Shown: positions 33,070 to 41,070 of the stretch, piece after piece
Position numbering within the stretch: position 1 is the first letter of the stretch
How the letters are laid out: the number at the start of each line of letters is the position of its first letter
Assembly (NCBI GenBank): GCA_023417935.1
Contig: JAEZDY010000023.1
Coordinates: forward strand, 62,001 to 126,000
Origin: Bacteroidota bacterium
GTDB taxonomy: Bacteria > Bacteroidota > Bacteroidia > Bacteroidales > Lentimicrobiaceae
Length of the DNA stretch: 64,000 nt
Direction of reading: 5' to 3'
Translations under genes and position numbers: made by a program
Notes under the pieces: generated by a model
What the model saw: only the letters and a program-made list of their open reading frames with translations
Told to the model about the DNA's origin: nothing
Databases searched by the model: none

Positions 33070-33433
33070 GGGTTATAAGCTCTTCCTTGATCTCTTTCAA
33101 TTGAACTGCCATAGCGTGGACGTGGCTGTTAAGTGTATCCACCATTTCAGTCAGGCTATGCGCATCATAGGCTGCAGGATCTTCAATTAACTTTGAACCA
33201 GTATCTTCCAGTGTTTTAGCTATTTCCCATGCCGGCTTAGCATAAAAGTTTGCTATAACCCCCTTCATGGCATGTGCGTCATATCTAAGTGCCTTATAGT
33301 CACCCGTTTTTACGTCACTGTATAGTTTACCAATCCTTGATTCGTGTTCATTGAGGAATATGTCAATTATCTCAACAAGTACCTCATTGTCAATGTAATT
33401 ATACGTTTCAAGGAATTCCTGTTTATTTATCAT
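33059..33433 (-). CDS. Orphan histidine phosphotransfer (Hpt) domain protein
   Basis: A 124-residue single-domain Hpt protein. The phospho-acceptor is H54 in YDAHAMKGVIANF, the Hpt motif AHxxKG. It would shuttle phosphate between receiver domains; it has no kinase or receiver of its own. The ATG at 33433 overlaps the last 11 bases of the preceding Cys-rich protein gene (ATGATAAATAA), implying translational coupling, so the gene belongs to the feoAB operon; another ATG at 33463 would overlap more. This is an unusual position for an Hpt. Plausible partners are the HK-REC-REC hybrid at 54.7 kb and the single RECs at 22.8 and 39.8 kb. Its stop region overlaps the TPR gene. Confidence 0.85.
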   Translation of the reverse strand: MINKQEFLETYNYIDNEVLVEIIDIFLNEHESRIGKLYSDVKTGDYKALRYDAHAMKGVIANFYAKPAWEIAKTLEDTGSKLIEDPAAYDAHSLTEMVDTLNSHVHAMAVQLKEIKEELITPTG

Positions 33434-33620
33434 TTCCTTTTGACCTTTGAGCAGATTCAACATTCTTCTTAAGTTCCATTATTGAGCACCCGGAACAATC
33501 AGAAACACACCCTTCACAACCCGACTTCTTTCCGCTGATGCTTTGAATGAGCCTGTATACAGCTATGATAACCGCTATTCCAATAATGGCAAAAACTATG
33601 ATTTCCTGTATATTTTCCAT
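33423..33620 (-). CDS. FeoB-associated Cys-rich membrane protein
   Basis: A 65-residue protein with one N-terminal transmembrane helix (about 7-22) and a cytoplasmic or periplasmic Cys cluster C35-x2-C38-x3-C42-x2-C45 (GCEGCVSDCSGC). This matches the small FeoB-associated Cys-rich family found next to feoB. It is thought to bind iron or an Fe-S cluster and to aid FeoB (inference from family). It sits in the feoAB operon, 54 bp after the M50-like gene, and overlaps the Hpt gene. Confidence 0.85.
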   Translation of the reverse strand: MENIQEIIVFAIIGIAVIIAVYRLIQSISGKKSGCEGCVSDCSGCSIMELKKNVESAQRSKGNDK

Positions 33621-33674
33621 CTTTCTTTCCTATAAATATAACCTATGCGCACTGAAACAACTTATACTTTGTTT

Positions 33675-34379
33675 TCACCCCATCATTTGTATGATATCGG
33701 GAAAATAATTCACTACTGTGTAGTAAAGCACAAATGCTACAACTACTCCATTCAATAATGCCCAGATGCCTGCCGGTATGCCTGTAGTCTTCTGTAAATT
33801 CGTCATATCACCGGCTTTACGCGGGTTAGTTAAACCAAGAAATGTAATCAGCATGGTGCTCATAAAAGTTTCGGTAACAGCAATCAAACTGATGAACAGA
33901 ACGAAAACCCACAATAAAGTACTGCTACTATATACCGTAACAGTCCCTAATAACAACGCGAATACTGTTAACCAGAAAATGCCATAAATATTCCGAACAA
34001 ATAGTATCAGGTTAAGCAGTGCAAGTGAGAGTATAACAAATGCTACTGCTTTCTGATATCCGCTTAAGGTAAGTGTTAGAAATAAACAACTGGCAATTGC
34101 TGCAAACGGATAACCTGAAAAGGATGTTATAAAAGCACTAGCCCGACCTTTACTCTTTGTTTGAGCAACTCCCGAAGTATCTTTATTTAGGTCAATCCGC
34201 AGCACTTCACCACTTGTAGCTATAGCTCCAATAGCATGGCCGCTTTCATGCAGCAGCGTATTGAAAGTACGAAAGAACACCCCGATGAAAGGAAGCCTGT
34301 TAACAAGAAATGACAAGGCCATCAAAGCGTAAAATGACTTTGCGGGATTTGTGGTTATCCAGGTTAAAATTTCCTCCAT
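33675..34379 (-). CDS. M50-like membrane metalloprotease-family protein
   Basis: A 234-residue membrane protein with about six helices. Residues 42-50 read LLHESGHAI, an HExxH zinc motif (H44, E45, H48) in the first membrane region, as in the Peptidase_M50B-like family, and GVFFRTFNTLLHES resembles site-2-protease relatives. The third ligand was not located with confidence, so activity is uncertain. The start is ATG 34379, only 2 bases after the feoAB stop; an upstream ATG would lie within feoB in another frame. A protease-like protein inside an iron-uptake operon suggests either FeoB turnover or housekeeping. No PDZ domain was seen. Confidence 0.75.
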   Translation of the reverse strand: MEEILTWITTNPAKSFYALMALSFLVNRLPFIGVFFRTFNTLLHESGHAIGAIATSGEVLRIDLNKDTSGVAQTKSKGRASAFITSFSGYPFAAIASCLFLTLTLSGYQKAVAFVILSLALLNLILFVRNIYGIFWLTVFALLLGTVTVYSSSTLLWVFVLFISLIAVTETFMSTMLITFLGLTNPRKAGDMTNLQKTTGIPAGIWALLNGVVVAFVLYYTVVNYFPDIIQMMG

Positions 34380-34381
34380 CT

Positions 34382-36901
34382 CTAAAAAAATAAACTCCCT
34401 ACCTGATAGGTAATTAACGAAGCAAGATAGGCCAGTACAGTAGTGTAAACCACTATGAATACGGCCCATTTTACTGCACCCGATTCTCTGCGAATTGCTG
34501 CAACTACAGCAATACAAGGAAAATAGATCAATATGAAGAGCATGAAACTGAAAGCAACTAGTGGTGTAAATACTGGCTGTCCGGCTTTAGGTCCTTCTTT
34601 ATATGTTTGTTGTTGCAGCTTTGTTATAAGGGAAGTCTGGTTGATATCATCGTCAATATCTGCCTGATACAGCACACCCAGTGTGCCAACTGTTACTTCC
34701 TTTGCTGCTACCCCTGTTAATACTGCAACACTCATTTTCCAGTCGAATCCCAGTGGCCGCATAGCTGGTTCAATTAACTGGCCAAGCCTACCAATATAGG
34801 AGTTCATCTGCCTGTGACTTTCAAGTTCATGCTGAACTTGACTTATAGCTTCATTTTCCTTTAGTTTGAGAGCTTCTACCACTTCACTGCTTTGCTGAGT
34901 CTGCATAATCATAGTAGCATATTGGCTTCGGATATCAGCAATATTCTTCTCATAAATGTGATCTTCTGAAGTGCTTCTAGGAAAATAACCCAATGCCCAT
35001 ATAATTATTGAGGCTACCAGTATCACTCCTCCCATTTTTCGCAAGTACTGTTCGGCTCTATTCCACATATGCTTAAGCAAAGTGCGTATGGTGGGTGTCC
35101 TGTACGGAGGAAGCTCCATCACAAAAGGTACATCGGCTTTCCTGAAGATTGTTTTTTTGAACAAAAGTGATGATCCAATAGCTAATGCCACACCTATGCC
35201 ATACATAGAAAATAAAATAGTGCCCTGGTAATTGACAAAAAATGCACTTATGAAAAGTATGTAAACCGGTAACCGTGCACTACATGACATGAAGGGGTTT
35301 ATAAGCATGGTTATGAGCCTGTCGCGTTTGCTTTCAATAATCCGTGTCGACAATATTGCCGGTACATTACACCCGAAGCCCATCACAAGTGGTATAAATG
35401 ATTTACCATGCAAACCGATCTTGTGCATTACCTTATCCATGATAAATACAGCTCTTGCCATGTATCCTGTATCTTCCATGAGTGATATGAACAGGTACAA
35501 CAATAGTATATTGGGCAGGAAAATTATCACCCCTCCTACCCCACCAATGATACCCTGTATGAATAGATCGTTTAGCATGCCTGAGGGCAAAAGTGCCGAT
35601 AGTTGCACCGATACAAACTGCACCAGCATCTCAATGCCCATCATTGGGTACTCACCGAGCTTAAAAGTGGCATAGAATGTGAGCCACATAAGGAATATAA
35701 AGATAGGTATACCCCAAATGCGGTGTGTAACTATAGTATCAATTACTTCACTGTTTTTACGTTGCAGTACCGGATTAAGCTTAAATGTTTCTTTGAGTGC
35801 ACCGGCAATAAAGCCATATTTGGCATCAGCTATAACACTCTCCGTATCCTGTTTGTATGTAGTCTCAATTCTGCCAATTTCTTCATCAGTGGCAGCTAGT
35901 ATCAGCTTTATGTTGTCATTCTTTTCCAACGATACCTCGGTAGCTCTGTCTTTCTCAAGTAACTTAATTGCAAGGAATCTTGATGACACTCTGTTAGTTA
36001 AATCGTTATTGCAGCATGATTTGTACAATAAATCCTGTATCCTGTTAATGGCGGGTTCAATTACATTTCCATAGCTTATATGAATATGTCGGTATGTTGT
36101 GTCTCGATCTTCGTATACATCAATGATCTTTTGTAACAAGTCAGGAACACCTCTTCCCTTCGACCCAACCGTAGGAACAAAAGGCACGCCAAGCAATAAA
36201 CCCAATTTTTCATGGTCAAGTACATTACCACTTGCCTGCAGTTCGTCGTGCATGTTCAGCACACCGATCATCTTTATGTCCATGTCGATCAACTGGGTGG
36301 TCAGATACAGATTACGCTCAAGATTTGAACTGTCGATAATATTAACCACTACATCGGGCACCGAGTCAATAATAAAATCCCTGACAAAAAGCTCTTCTGG
36401 TGTATATGCTGTAATGGAATAAGTACCAGGCAAGTCAGTGACATTGAAAATATATTCACCCTTTTTAAACCTTGCTTCCTTAGCATCAACAGTAACGCCC
36501 GAATAATTGCCAACATGCTCTTTCAATCCCGAAGCATGATTAAATAGAGTGGTCTTACCAGAATTAGGATTTCCAACGAAAGCTACATTAATGGTTTTGG
36601 TCTTTTGCTTCAGTGCACCGGTAAACAGGCTTCCAACCCTGGAGCCAGTGTTAATCTCATTCTGTTCAATAGTTTCAGTTTGTGAAAGTATCTCAATTAA
36701 ACGAGCTTCGGCATTGCGCAGTGACACATTGTAACTCATAACATTATACTCCACAGGATCCATAAGTGGCGCTCTTTGAACCACACTTACCTCCTTACCT
36801 GAAACAAATCCCATTTCAAGGATTCGCTTCCGGAATGCCCCTCTTCCTCTAACTTTTGTAATTATCCCCTTATCCCCGGGAGCCAGGTCAGCCAATGTCA
36901 T
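34382..36901 (-). CDS. feoAB: Fused ferrous iron transporter FeoA-FeoB
   Basis: Ferrous iron uptake GTPase-permease. Residues 1-72 form the SH3-like FeoA domain (MTLADLAPGDKGIITKVRG). After a linker comes the FeoB G domain with P-loop GNPNSGKTT (110-118), DLPGTYSI (156-163) and NMHD (216-219). The membrane part (about 390-839) has the Gate motifs: GFGCNVPAILSTRI and GVAAKEVTVGTLG. The A-B fusion is common in Bacteroidota. The start at 36901 is directly preceded by a TACTTTTG promoter on the minus strand and a Fur-box-like inverted repeat. Downstream, in the same operon, are the M50-like, Cys-rich and Hpt genes with almost no gaps. Confidence 0.95.
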   Translation of the reverse strand: MTLADLAPGDKGIITKVRGRGAFRKRILEMGFVSGKEVSVVQRAPLMDPVEYNVMSYNVSLRNAEARLIEILSQTETIEQNEINTGSRVGSLFTGALKQKTKTINVAFVGNPNSGKTTLFNHASGLKEHVGNYSGVTVDAKEARFKKGEYIFNVTDLPGTYSITAYTPEELFVRDFIIDSVPDVVVNIIDSSNLERNLYLTTQLIDMDIKMIGVLNMHDELQASGNVLDHEKLGLLLGVPFVPTVGSKGRGVPDLLQKIIDVYEDRDTTYRHIHISYGNVIEPAINRIQDLLYKSCCNNDLTNRVSSRFLAIKLLEKDRATEVSLEKNDNIKLILAATDEEIGRIETTYKQDTESVIADAKYGFIAGALKETFKLNPVLQRKNSEVIDTIVTHRIWGIPIFIFLMWLTFYATFKLGEYPMMGIEMLVQFVSVQLSALLPSGMLNDLFIQGIIGGVGGVIIFLPNILLLYLFISLMEDTGYMARAVFIMDKVMHKIGLHGKSFIPLVMGFGCNVPAILSTRIIESKRDRLITMLINPFMSCSARLPVYILFISAFFVNYQGTILFSMYGIGVALAIGSSLLFKKTIFRKADVPFVMELPPYRTPTIRTLLKHMWNRAEQYLRKMGGVILVASIIIWALGYFPRSTSEDHIYEKNIADIRSQYATMIMQTQQSSEVVEALKLKENEAISQVQHELESHRQMNSYIGRLGQLIEPAMRPLGFDWKMSVAVLTGVAAKEVTVGTLGVLYQADIDDDINQTSLITKLQQQTYKEGPKAGQPVFTPLVAFSFMLFILIYFPCIAVVAAIRRESGAVKWAVFIVVYTTVLAYLASLITYQVGSLFF

Positions 36902-36909
36902 CGTAAATT

Positions 36910-36928
36910 ATTTAGAATCGTTATAAAT
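36910..36928 (-). promoter_or_regulatory. Putative Fur box of feoAB
   Basis: ATTTAGAA-TCG-TTATAAAT: two 8-bp arms, inverted, one mismatch. It lies between the feoAB -7 box and the start codon, about where transcription begins. AT-rich TTTAGAA/TTCTAAA sites are described for Bacteroidota Fur (from memory). Confidence 0.45.
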
Positions 36929-36933
36929 TGAAG

Positions 36934-36941
36934 CAAAAGTA
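36934..36941 (-). promoter_or_regulatory. TACTTTTG promoter of feoAB
   Basis: -7 match on the minus strand 33 bp before the feoAB ATG; a TTTG (36961-36958) lies upstream at a short 16-base spacing. Confidence 0.5.
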
Positions 36942-37161
36942 TCATTTATAAGCACACCAAATTAAACTTTTAAAAAAAAATGTAACACAGTTTCACTGTA
37001 ATTACGATGATAGGTGTGAGTTTTACTGCCAATGGTGGGCTTTTCAGTTAACCTTTTCCATAAAGGAATGATTTTTTGAAATTCAAGTGGATCAAGGTTG
37101 AATCTTCATTAAATTGAACCAAGTATCACCCTTATATAACCCATGTTATAACCATGTATAA

Positions 37162-37222
37162 TGTATAAGCTTATACAAGGTTGATACAAGGTTGCAATAT
37201 AGTTGTAACAAGGTTGTATCAA
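37162..37222. repeat. 16-bp palindrome joined to 11-bp tandem repeat
   Basis: TGTATAAGCTTATACA (37162-37177) is a perfect palindrome. ATACAAGGTTG is repeated at 37173-37183 and 37184-37194, with variants CAATATAGTTG (37195-37205) and TAACAAGGTTG (37206-37216) and a partial fifth copy to 37222. The period is exactly 11 bp. The repeat is unrelated in sequence to the 8024-8062 array but has the same period. Confidence 0.85.
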
Positions 37223-37414
37223 ATGAAACTAAAATGGATCATAATGTTTTTTTCCTGGTCAATGAACTGATTGGAATCAAAAAACGTGATTATTTCATAA
37301 ATTTTGCCAAATCAATAGAACAAACCAATTTTTCCTGTTACTTTGCTTTTTAATTCCGGGTTAACCCTTTATGATTGTTAAATCCAAATTATAAACGTAA
37401 TATTTTCAGTTAAA

Positions 37415-38128
37415 ATGCGCAAAATCACATTATTAATTCTATCTGCTATATTAATTTTTGTGGCTGCCTGTAACAGGAAGTCAGCTGAAGTAACTGCTAA
37501 TTTGCCCGAGGGTATGCGTGCAGCTACCATTATTGAAGTTAAGCAGGGAGCATCATATTCTTATTTCCAGGTCTTTGAGAACAACCATAAATATTGGATG
37601 GCAACCACCCATCTGGATGCCAAGGAAGGTGATGTGATCTACTATACTAATGCCTTTGAAATGAAGGATTTCAAGAGTAAAGAACTCGATAAAACTTTTG
37701 AGTCTATTATGTTTGTGAACGATGCAGCACTTACTTACGAGAAACCAACTCCTGTTTCACCGGGAAAAGTTAACCCAAGGCAGGTTCAGGAACTTGAAAT
37801 TGAAAAGGCTCCGGGGGGTATAAGCATTGTAGAGTTACATGAGAAAAAAGCGGAGCTTAATGGTAAGGAAGTTACTATTAGGGGAATGATTGTTAAGTAC
37901 AACATGAACATTATGGGTAAGAATTGGGCTCATATTCAGGACGGATCACGCCATAAGGACGGATATGACTTAACTGTTACTACAATGGACTCACTAGCTG
38001 AAGGACAGATTGTTACCTTTACAGGTACGATAGTACTGAATAAAGATTTTGGCCATGGTTACAACTATGATATTATCATGGAAGATGCAAAGGCTAGTGA
38101 TGTTGCTGAAGCAGGCGCTAACTTGTAA
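37415..38128 (+). CDS. Lipoprotein with OB-fold-like domain
   Basis: A 237-residue lipoprotein: signal peptide MRKITLLILSAILIFVAAC with lipobox Cys C19. Residues about 130-230 read like an OB-fold nucleic-acid-binding-type domain (VTIRGMIVKYNMNIMGKNWAHI, IVTFTGTIVLNKDFGHGYNYD), a fold often seen in bacterial lipoproteins of unknown role; the N-terminal half (about 35-110) is GAS YSYFQVF / HKYWMATTHLDAKEGDVIYY-like and unassigned. It is convergent with the HI0933-like flavoprotein gene, overlapping its 3' end by 11 bp. Its promoter is weakly defined (TTACTTTG at 37338-37345). Confidence 0.75.
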   Translation: MRKITLLILSAILIFVAACNRKSAEVTANLPEGMRAATIIEVKQGASYSYFQVFENNHKYWMATTHLDAKEGDVIYYTNAFEMKDFKSKELDKTFESIMFVNDAALTYEKPTPVSPGKVNPRQVQELEIEKAPGGISIVELHEKKAELNGKEVTIRGMIVKYNMNIMGKNWAHIQDGSRHKDGYDLTVTTMDSLAEGQIVTFTGTIVLNKDFGHGYNYDIIMEDAKASDVAEAGANL

Positions 38129-39386
38129 CAATGGAATGAGCTACCAGGGCTGCCATTGAAAAGCAGCCTTGTAAAAGGTATCCTCCTGTGGGTGCATCCC
38201 AATTAACCATTTCGCCAATCACAAATATTGATGAATTTGATTTCAGGGAGAAATTCTCATTGATATCATTGGTGCTAATTCCACCTACACCACTAATTGC
38301 TTCCTTAAGCGGTCTGAGTGAGTGCACCGGAATTATTAAGTTCTTGACTGTCTGGCAGAATTTTTCCTTGCTGTGGAGTATATCTGGAGGGGTAAAAGCC
38401 TTTATAAGTGCCATGTGCTCAGTCTGTAATGATAGAAGGTTTTTATAATCGGGCACTTTTGATTTTGATTGCTTACCAAAGCTATCTATAATCTCTGGAT
38501 TTTCACCTGGTATTTTTTTTAATAACTGATCTAAAGTGTTCTGTGGTTTGAAGTCAATGGATATAAACGCCTTATTGCCAGCAGCAAATAAGCTCCGTAA
38601 CATTGGCACTATGCCATAAACGGCAGCACCTTCTAATCCATCATTGGTAATAAGTGCTTCATTCATTTGCACTTTTGCAGGTGTTATAGCTTCCTCTTCC
38701 CCATTTACCAGTTTAATGGTGATATTCTTAAGTGGCTTACCTACATGGAATTGTCTAATATTAGTTGGCCATTCAATATTGATACCGCAATTGGATGGTT
38801 GGAAAGATAGTGTAGATATCCCGTTTTCATTAAACATATTAACCCACATTCCATCAGATCCTGTCTGTGGCCAGGAAGCACCACCAAGCGCTAGTATACA
38901 ATAATCGGCACTATGTTTTATTTTTATCGCTACCTTAGGATCAGTCATCTCAAATGTAAATACATTTTGTAAGGTAAAACCGACAAGCCTATGGTTGAGA
39001 TGAATATTCACTTTTCTGTCAACTAGGGCATTTGTCATTTTTTGCACCACTTCAATTGCTTTGATGCCTTGTTGGGGAAACACTTTTCCACTGCTGCCTA
39101 TGTAGGTTGGAATACCTATGCTATGAAGCCAGTTTCGCAAAGCTTCATTATCAAGCACATCAAGTGCCTGATCCATAAAACCGGCAGGAGTATATGCTTC
39201 TCTTATTTTTTGGATTGAATGGTTGGTTATATTAAGTCCGCCTTTACCGGCTATCAGGATCTTCCTGCCTAATGACGAAGATTGTTCGAACAAATGTACT
39301 TCGTATGCACCACTAAGGCACCAGGCAGCAAAGATCCCTGCAGGACCACCACCAACCACAATTATTTTTCTTTGCTTAATACTCAT
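38118..39386 (-). CDS. HI0933/PP_4765-like FAD-dependent oxidoreductase
   Basis: A 422-residue flavoprotein. The N-terminal dinucleotide fold is IIVVGGGPAGIFAAWCLSG with EQSSSLGRKILIAGKGGLNI, the motif that distinguishes this branch of HI0933-like proteins (TIGR03862-like). The C-terminal FAD contact is IFVIGEMVNWDAPTGGYLLQ. The biochemical function is unknown; members are predicted NAD(P)/FAD oxidoreductases. It lies 13 bp downstream of the VF530 gene on the same strand, probably one transcript, and overlaps the lipoprotein gene at its 3' end. Confidence 0.85.
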   Translation of the reverse strand: MSIKQRKIIVVGGGPAGIFAAWCLSGAYEVHLFEQSSSLGRKILIAGKGGLNITNHSIQKIREAYTPAGFMDQALDVLDNEALRNWLHSIGIPTYIGSSGKVFPQQGIKAIEVVQKMTNALVDRKVNIHLNHRLVGFTLQNVFTFEMTDPKVAIKIKHSADYCILALGGASWPQTGSDGMWVNMFNENGISTLSFQPSNCGINIEWPTNIRQFHVGKPLKNITIKLVNGEEEAITPAKVQMNEALITNDGLEGAAVYGIVPMLRSLFAAGNKAFISIDFKPQNTLDQLLKKIPGENPEIIDSFGKQSKSKVPDYKNLLSLQTEHMALIKAFTPPDILHSKEKFCQTVKNLIIPVHSLRPLKEAISGVGGISTNDINENFSLKSNSSIFVIGEMVNWDAPTGGYLLQGCFSMAALVAHSIVTS

Positions 39387-39399
39387 TGTATGGTATTGT

Positions 39400-39627
39400 T
39401 CATCTTCCCTTGCGGCTGATCATACTCACGTATAGATTTTCAACTTTCTCCCTTGCCCAAGGAGTTTTGCGAAGGAATTTTAGTGACGATTGAACTGAAG
39501 GGTTATCCTTAAAGCATCTGATATCAACATAATAACTTAACCGCTCCCAACCATAATGAGCAGAGAGTTCTTTTATAATAGTTTCAAGTGTTACCCCATG
39601 CAATGGGTTATTTGGCTGATGTTCCAT
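39400..39627 (-). CDS. VF530 (DUF2132) family DNA-binding protein
   Basis: A 75-residue protein matching the VF530/DUF2132 family, whose structure (Vibrio VF530) is reported to bind DNA in a double helix-turn-helix-like fold. The whole protein follows the family pattern: NNPLHGVTLETIIKELSAHY, GWERLSYYVDIRCF, NPSVQSSLKFLRKTPWAREK. Its cellular role is not known. The TATTTTTG promoter (39639-39632) is only four bases from the ATG, so the mRNA may be leaderless. It precedes the flavoprotein gene by 13 bp. Confidence 0.9.
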   Translation of the reverse strand: MEHQPNNPLHGVTLETIIKELSAHYGWERLSYYVDIRCFKDNPSVQSSLKFLRKTPWAREKVENLYVSMISRKGR

Positions 39628-39631
39628 AATA

Positions 39632-39639
39632 CAAAAATA
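39632..39639 (-). promoter_or_regulatory. Promoter very close to the VF530 start codon
   Basis: TATTTTTG on the minus strand; only four bases separate it from the ATG at 39627, so a start point about six or seven bases past the box falls in or at the start codon. Confidence 0.4.
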
Positions 39640-39750
39640 CAGGTTTTAGTTCATACAAGTTGCTCGCTATTTTATGCGAAATGAACCCATGTCAAGCCCA
39701 TGAAAACAACTTTTTTGACTATGTACTTGTTATTAAGTAAAACATTTTTA

Positions 39751-40197
39751 ATGACTTTAAAGCATAAAACAGTGTTCCTCGCTGACGATGATGAGGATGA
39801 CAGATTGTTCTTCTCAATGGCAGTTGAGGGTATTGGTGATAACATCAACCTGAAAACCTTCAATGATGGTGAACAATTGATGAATTACCTGAATGTAGAT
39901 GCAGAAATACCTGATATCCTATTTCTGGATATCAATATGCCCCGGTTGTCAGGCCTTGAATGTCTGGAAAAAATAAGAAATTCGAATAAATGGAAAGATA
40001 TGCCTGTTGCAATGTATTCAACCTCGGGCAGTGAAATAGATATTGAAAGGTCGAAAGAACTTGGAGCCCAAGTTTATATAATGAAGCCATTTAAATTAAA
40101 AATCCTGATAGAGATAATTGAATGGGTTTTAAATACCGATTGGGAAAATACCTCTTTATCTCCAAAAAGGTTCTTCATTAAAGAAAGCAACTGGTAA
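39751..40197 (+). CDS. Single-domain response regulator (Rcp1-like)
   Basis: A 148-residue receiver protein. The N-terminus chosen is MTLKHKTVFLADDDEDD (ATG 39751); an upstream ATG would add 17 hydrophobic residues before the sheet. The acidic pocket is ADDDEDD, phospho-acceptor D60 in FLDINMPRLSGLE, then a Ser/Thr switch (YSTSGS) and Lys (IMKPFK). The tail WENTSLSPKRFFIK and the wording of the core resemble Rcp1-type regulators that partner with phytochrome or PAS kinases. No kinase lies next to it. It could receive phosphate from the hybrid kinase or the orphan Hpt in this window. Confidence 0.88.
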   Translation: MTLKHKTVFLADDDEDDRLFFSMAVEGIGDNINLKTFNDGEQLMNYLNVDAEIPDILFLDINMPRLSGLECLEKIRNSNKWKDMPVAMYSTSGSEIDIERSKELGAQVYIMKPFKLKILIEIIEWVLNTDWENTSLSPKRFFIKESNW

Positions 40198-40257
40198 GAA
40201 ATGTTAACTTTCTTCAAGACTTTTTACTTTTTGCAGCTTTCGTAAAAAACAGTATCA

Positions 40258-40914
40258 CTACCTATAGTAATTCCTTTCAGCCTGATCATCAGGATATCTG
40301 AGCCTAACTGAGATTGGGTTAAATCCGGTGTCCATAATACCGATAATACCGTAAATAGTTTCGCCGCTTTGTATATCGCGGTTCATAACGTTATATTTTA
40401 CCAGCTCCCTGCTTAGTCTGGAATTGGCATTTACGGCTGTGATCATGTTTATTAATGTGATGCCTGGGCCCATAGCCAAGCCTACATTATAAGTTTCAAT
40501 TACTCTTCCATAATTGTCCAAGGTATTGAATTGGAGTGGAGTCAAAAGCAGATAGAAAAGATAACCGGCTGTTGACTGTTTGATTAAATTATGAACAACA
40601 TAAGGATTTACAATAGTGATTTGGTCGTTGCCTGAGTAAAAAATGATATCACGGCCAATATTCAATGTAGTATCATAGTTATTGGTAATTTTAACTGCTA
40701 CCAGCTTCACACCTTTTTTTCTTTCCTTCTTAGCATATCGCATATTACCGCGTTCAGTAAGTACATCATATTTATAAGAGAAGCCAATGCCGTCGCTAAC
40801 ATCGCTGTTATAATAATGTATTACAGGTGGATTTATATCCTTATATATACCTGCACAACCGTTAATCAAAATTGCGAATGCCAGAATTGCCGCATAACCC
40901 AGTAATCGTTTCAT
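40258..40914 (-). CDS. Lipoprotein of unknown function
   Basis: A 218-residue lipoprotein: MKRLLGYAAILAFAILINGC, lipobox Cys C20. The rest shows beta-rich segments (VKLVAVKITNNYDTTLNIGRD, VNPYVVHNLIKQ) and a hydrophobic segment with Pro (FYLLLTPLQF), and a longer helical part (PGITLINMITAVNANSRL). I do not recognise the family. It is followed downstream by no gene on the same strand, and its upstream neighbour (DUF5686) is on the same strand 156 bp away, so co-transcription is possible. Confidence 0.65.
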   Translation of the reverse strand: MKRLLGYAAILAFAILINGCAGIYKDINPPVIHYYNSDVSDGIGFSYKYDVLTERGNMRYAKKERKKGVKLVAVKITNNYDTTLNIGRDIIFYSGNDQITIVNPYVVHNLIKQSTAGYLFYLLLTPLQFNTLDNYGRVIETYNVGLAMGPGITLINMITAVNANSRLSRELVKYNVMNRDIQSGETIYGIIGIMDTGFNPISVRLRYPDDQAERNYYR

Positions 40915-41070
40915 GGAAAAGATGGTATAAAAATTAATAAATAGTTGATTTTGAATACATTAAAAACGCCTGTCTAACTTTGAAGGAAAGAAGTAAATAT
41001 AAAAAGTATTCGAGATATATAGCGCCAAAGAAATAAAATTAATTTAAATGAGAAAACATTGGGTAACTTA

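Larger units (their letters stand above)
36902..37414. other. 513-bp divergent intergenic region with palindromes and 11-bp repeats
   Basis: Lies between feoAB and an OB-fold lipoprotein gene. It contains the feoAB promoter and Fur-box-like site (36910-36941), a short ACAGT-TTC-ACTGT repeat, a 16-bp perfect palindrome (37162-37177) merging into 4.5 copies of an 11-bp tandem repeat (37173-37222), and a TTACTTTG (37338-37345) that may be part of the lipoprotein promoter. No ORF seen. Confidence 0.6.

Noticed and set aside
35289..35675. Plus-strand ORF opposite feoAB
   Set aside because: Shadow of the FeoB membrane domain; no promoter or conserved motif.
37173..37222. CRISPR-like repeat array
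   Set aside because: 11-bp units without spacers; no cas genes nearby.
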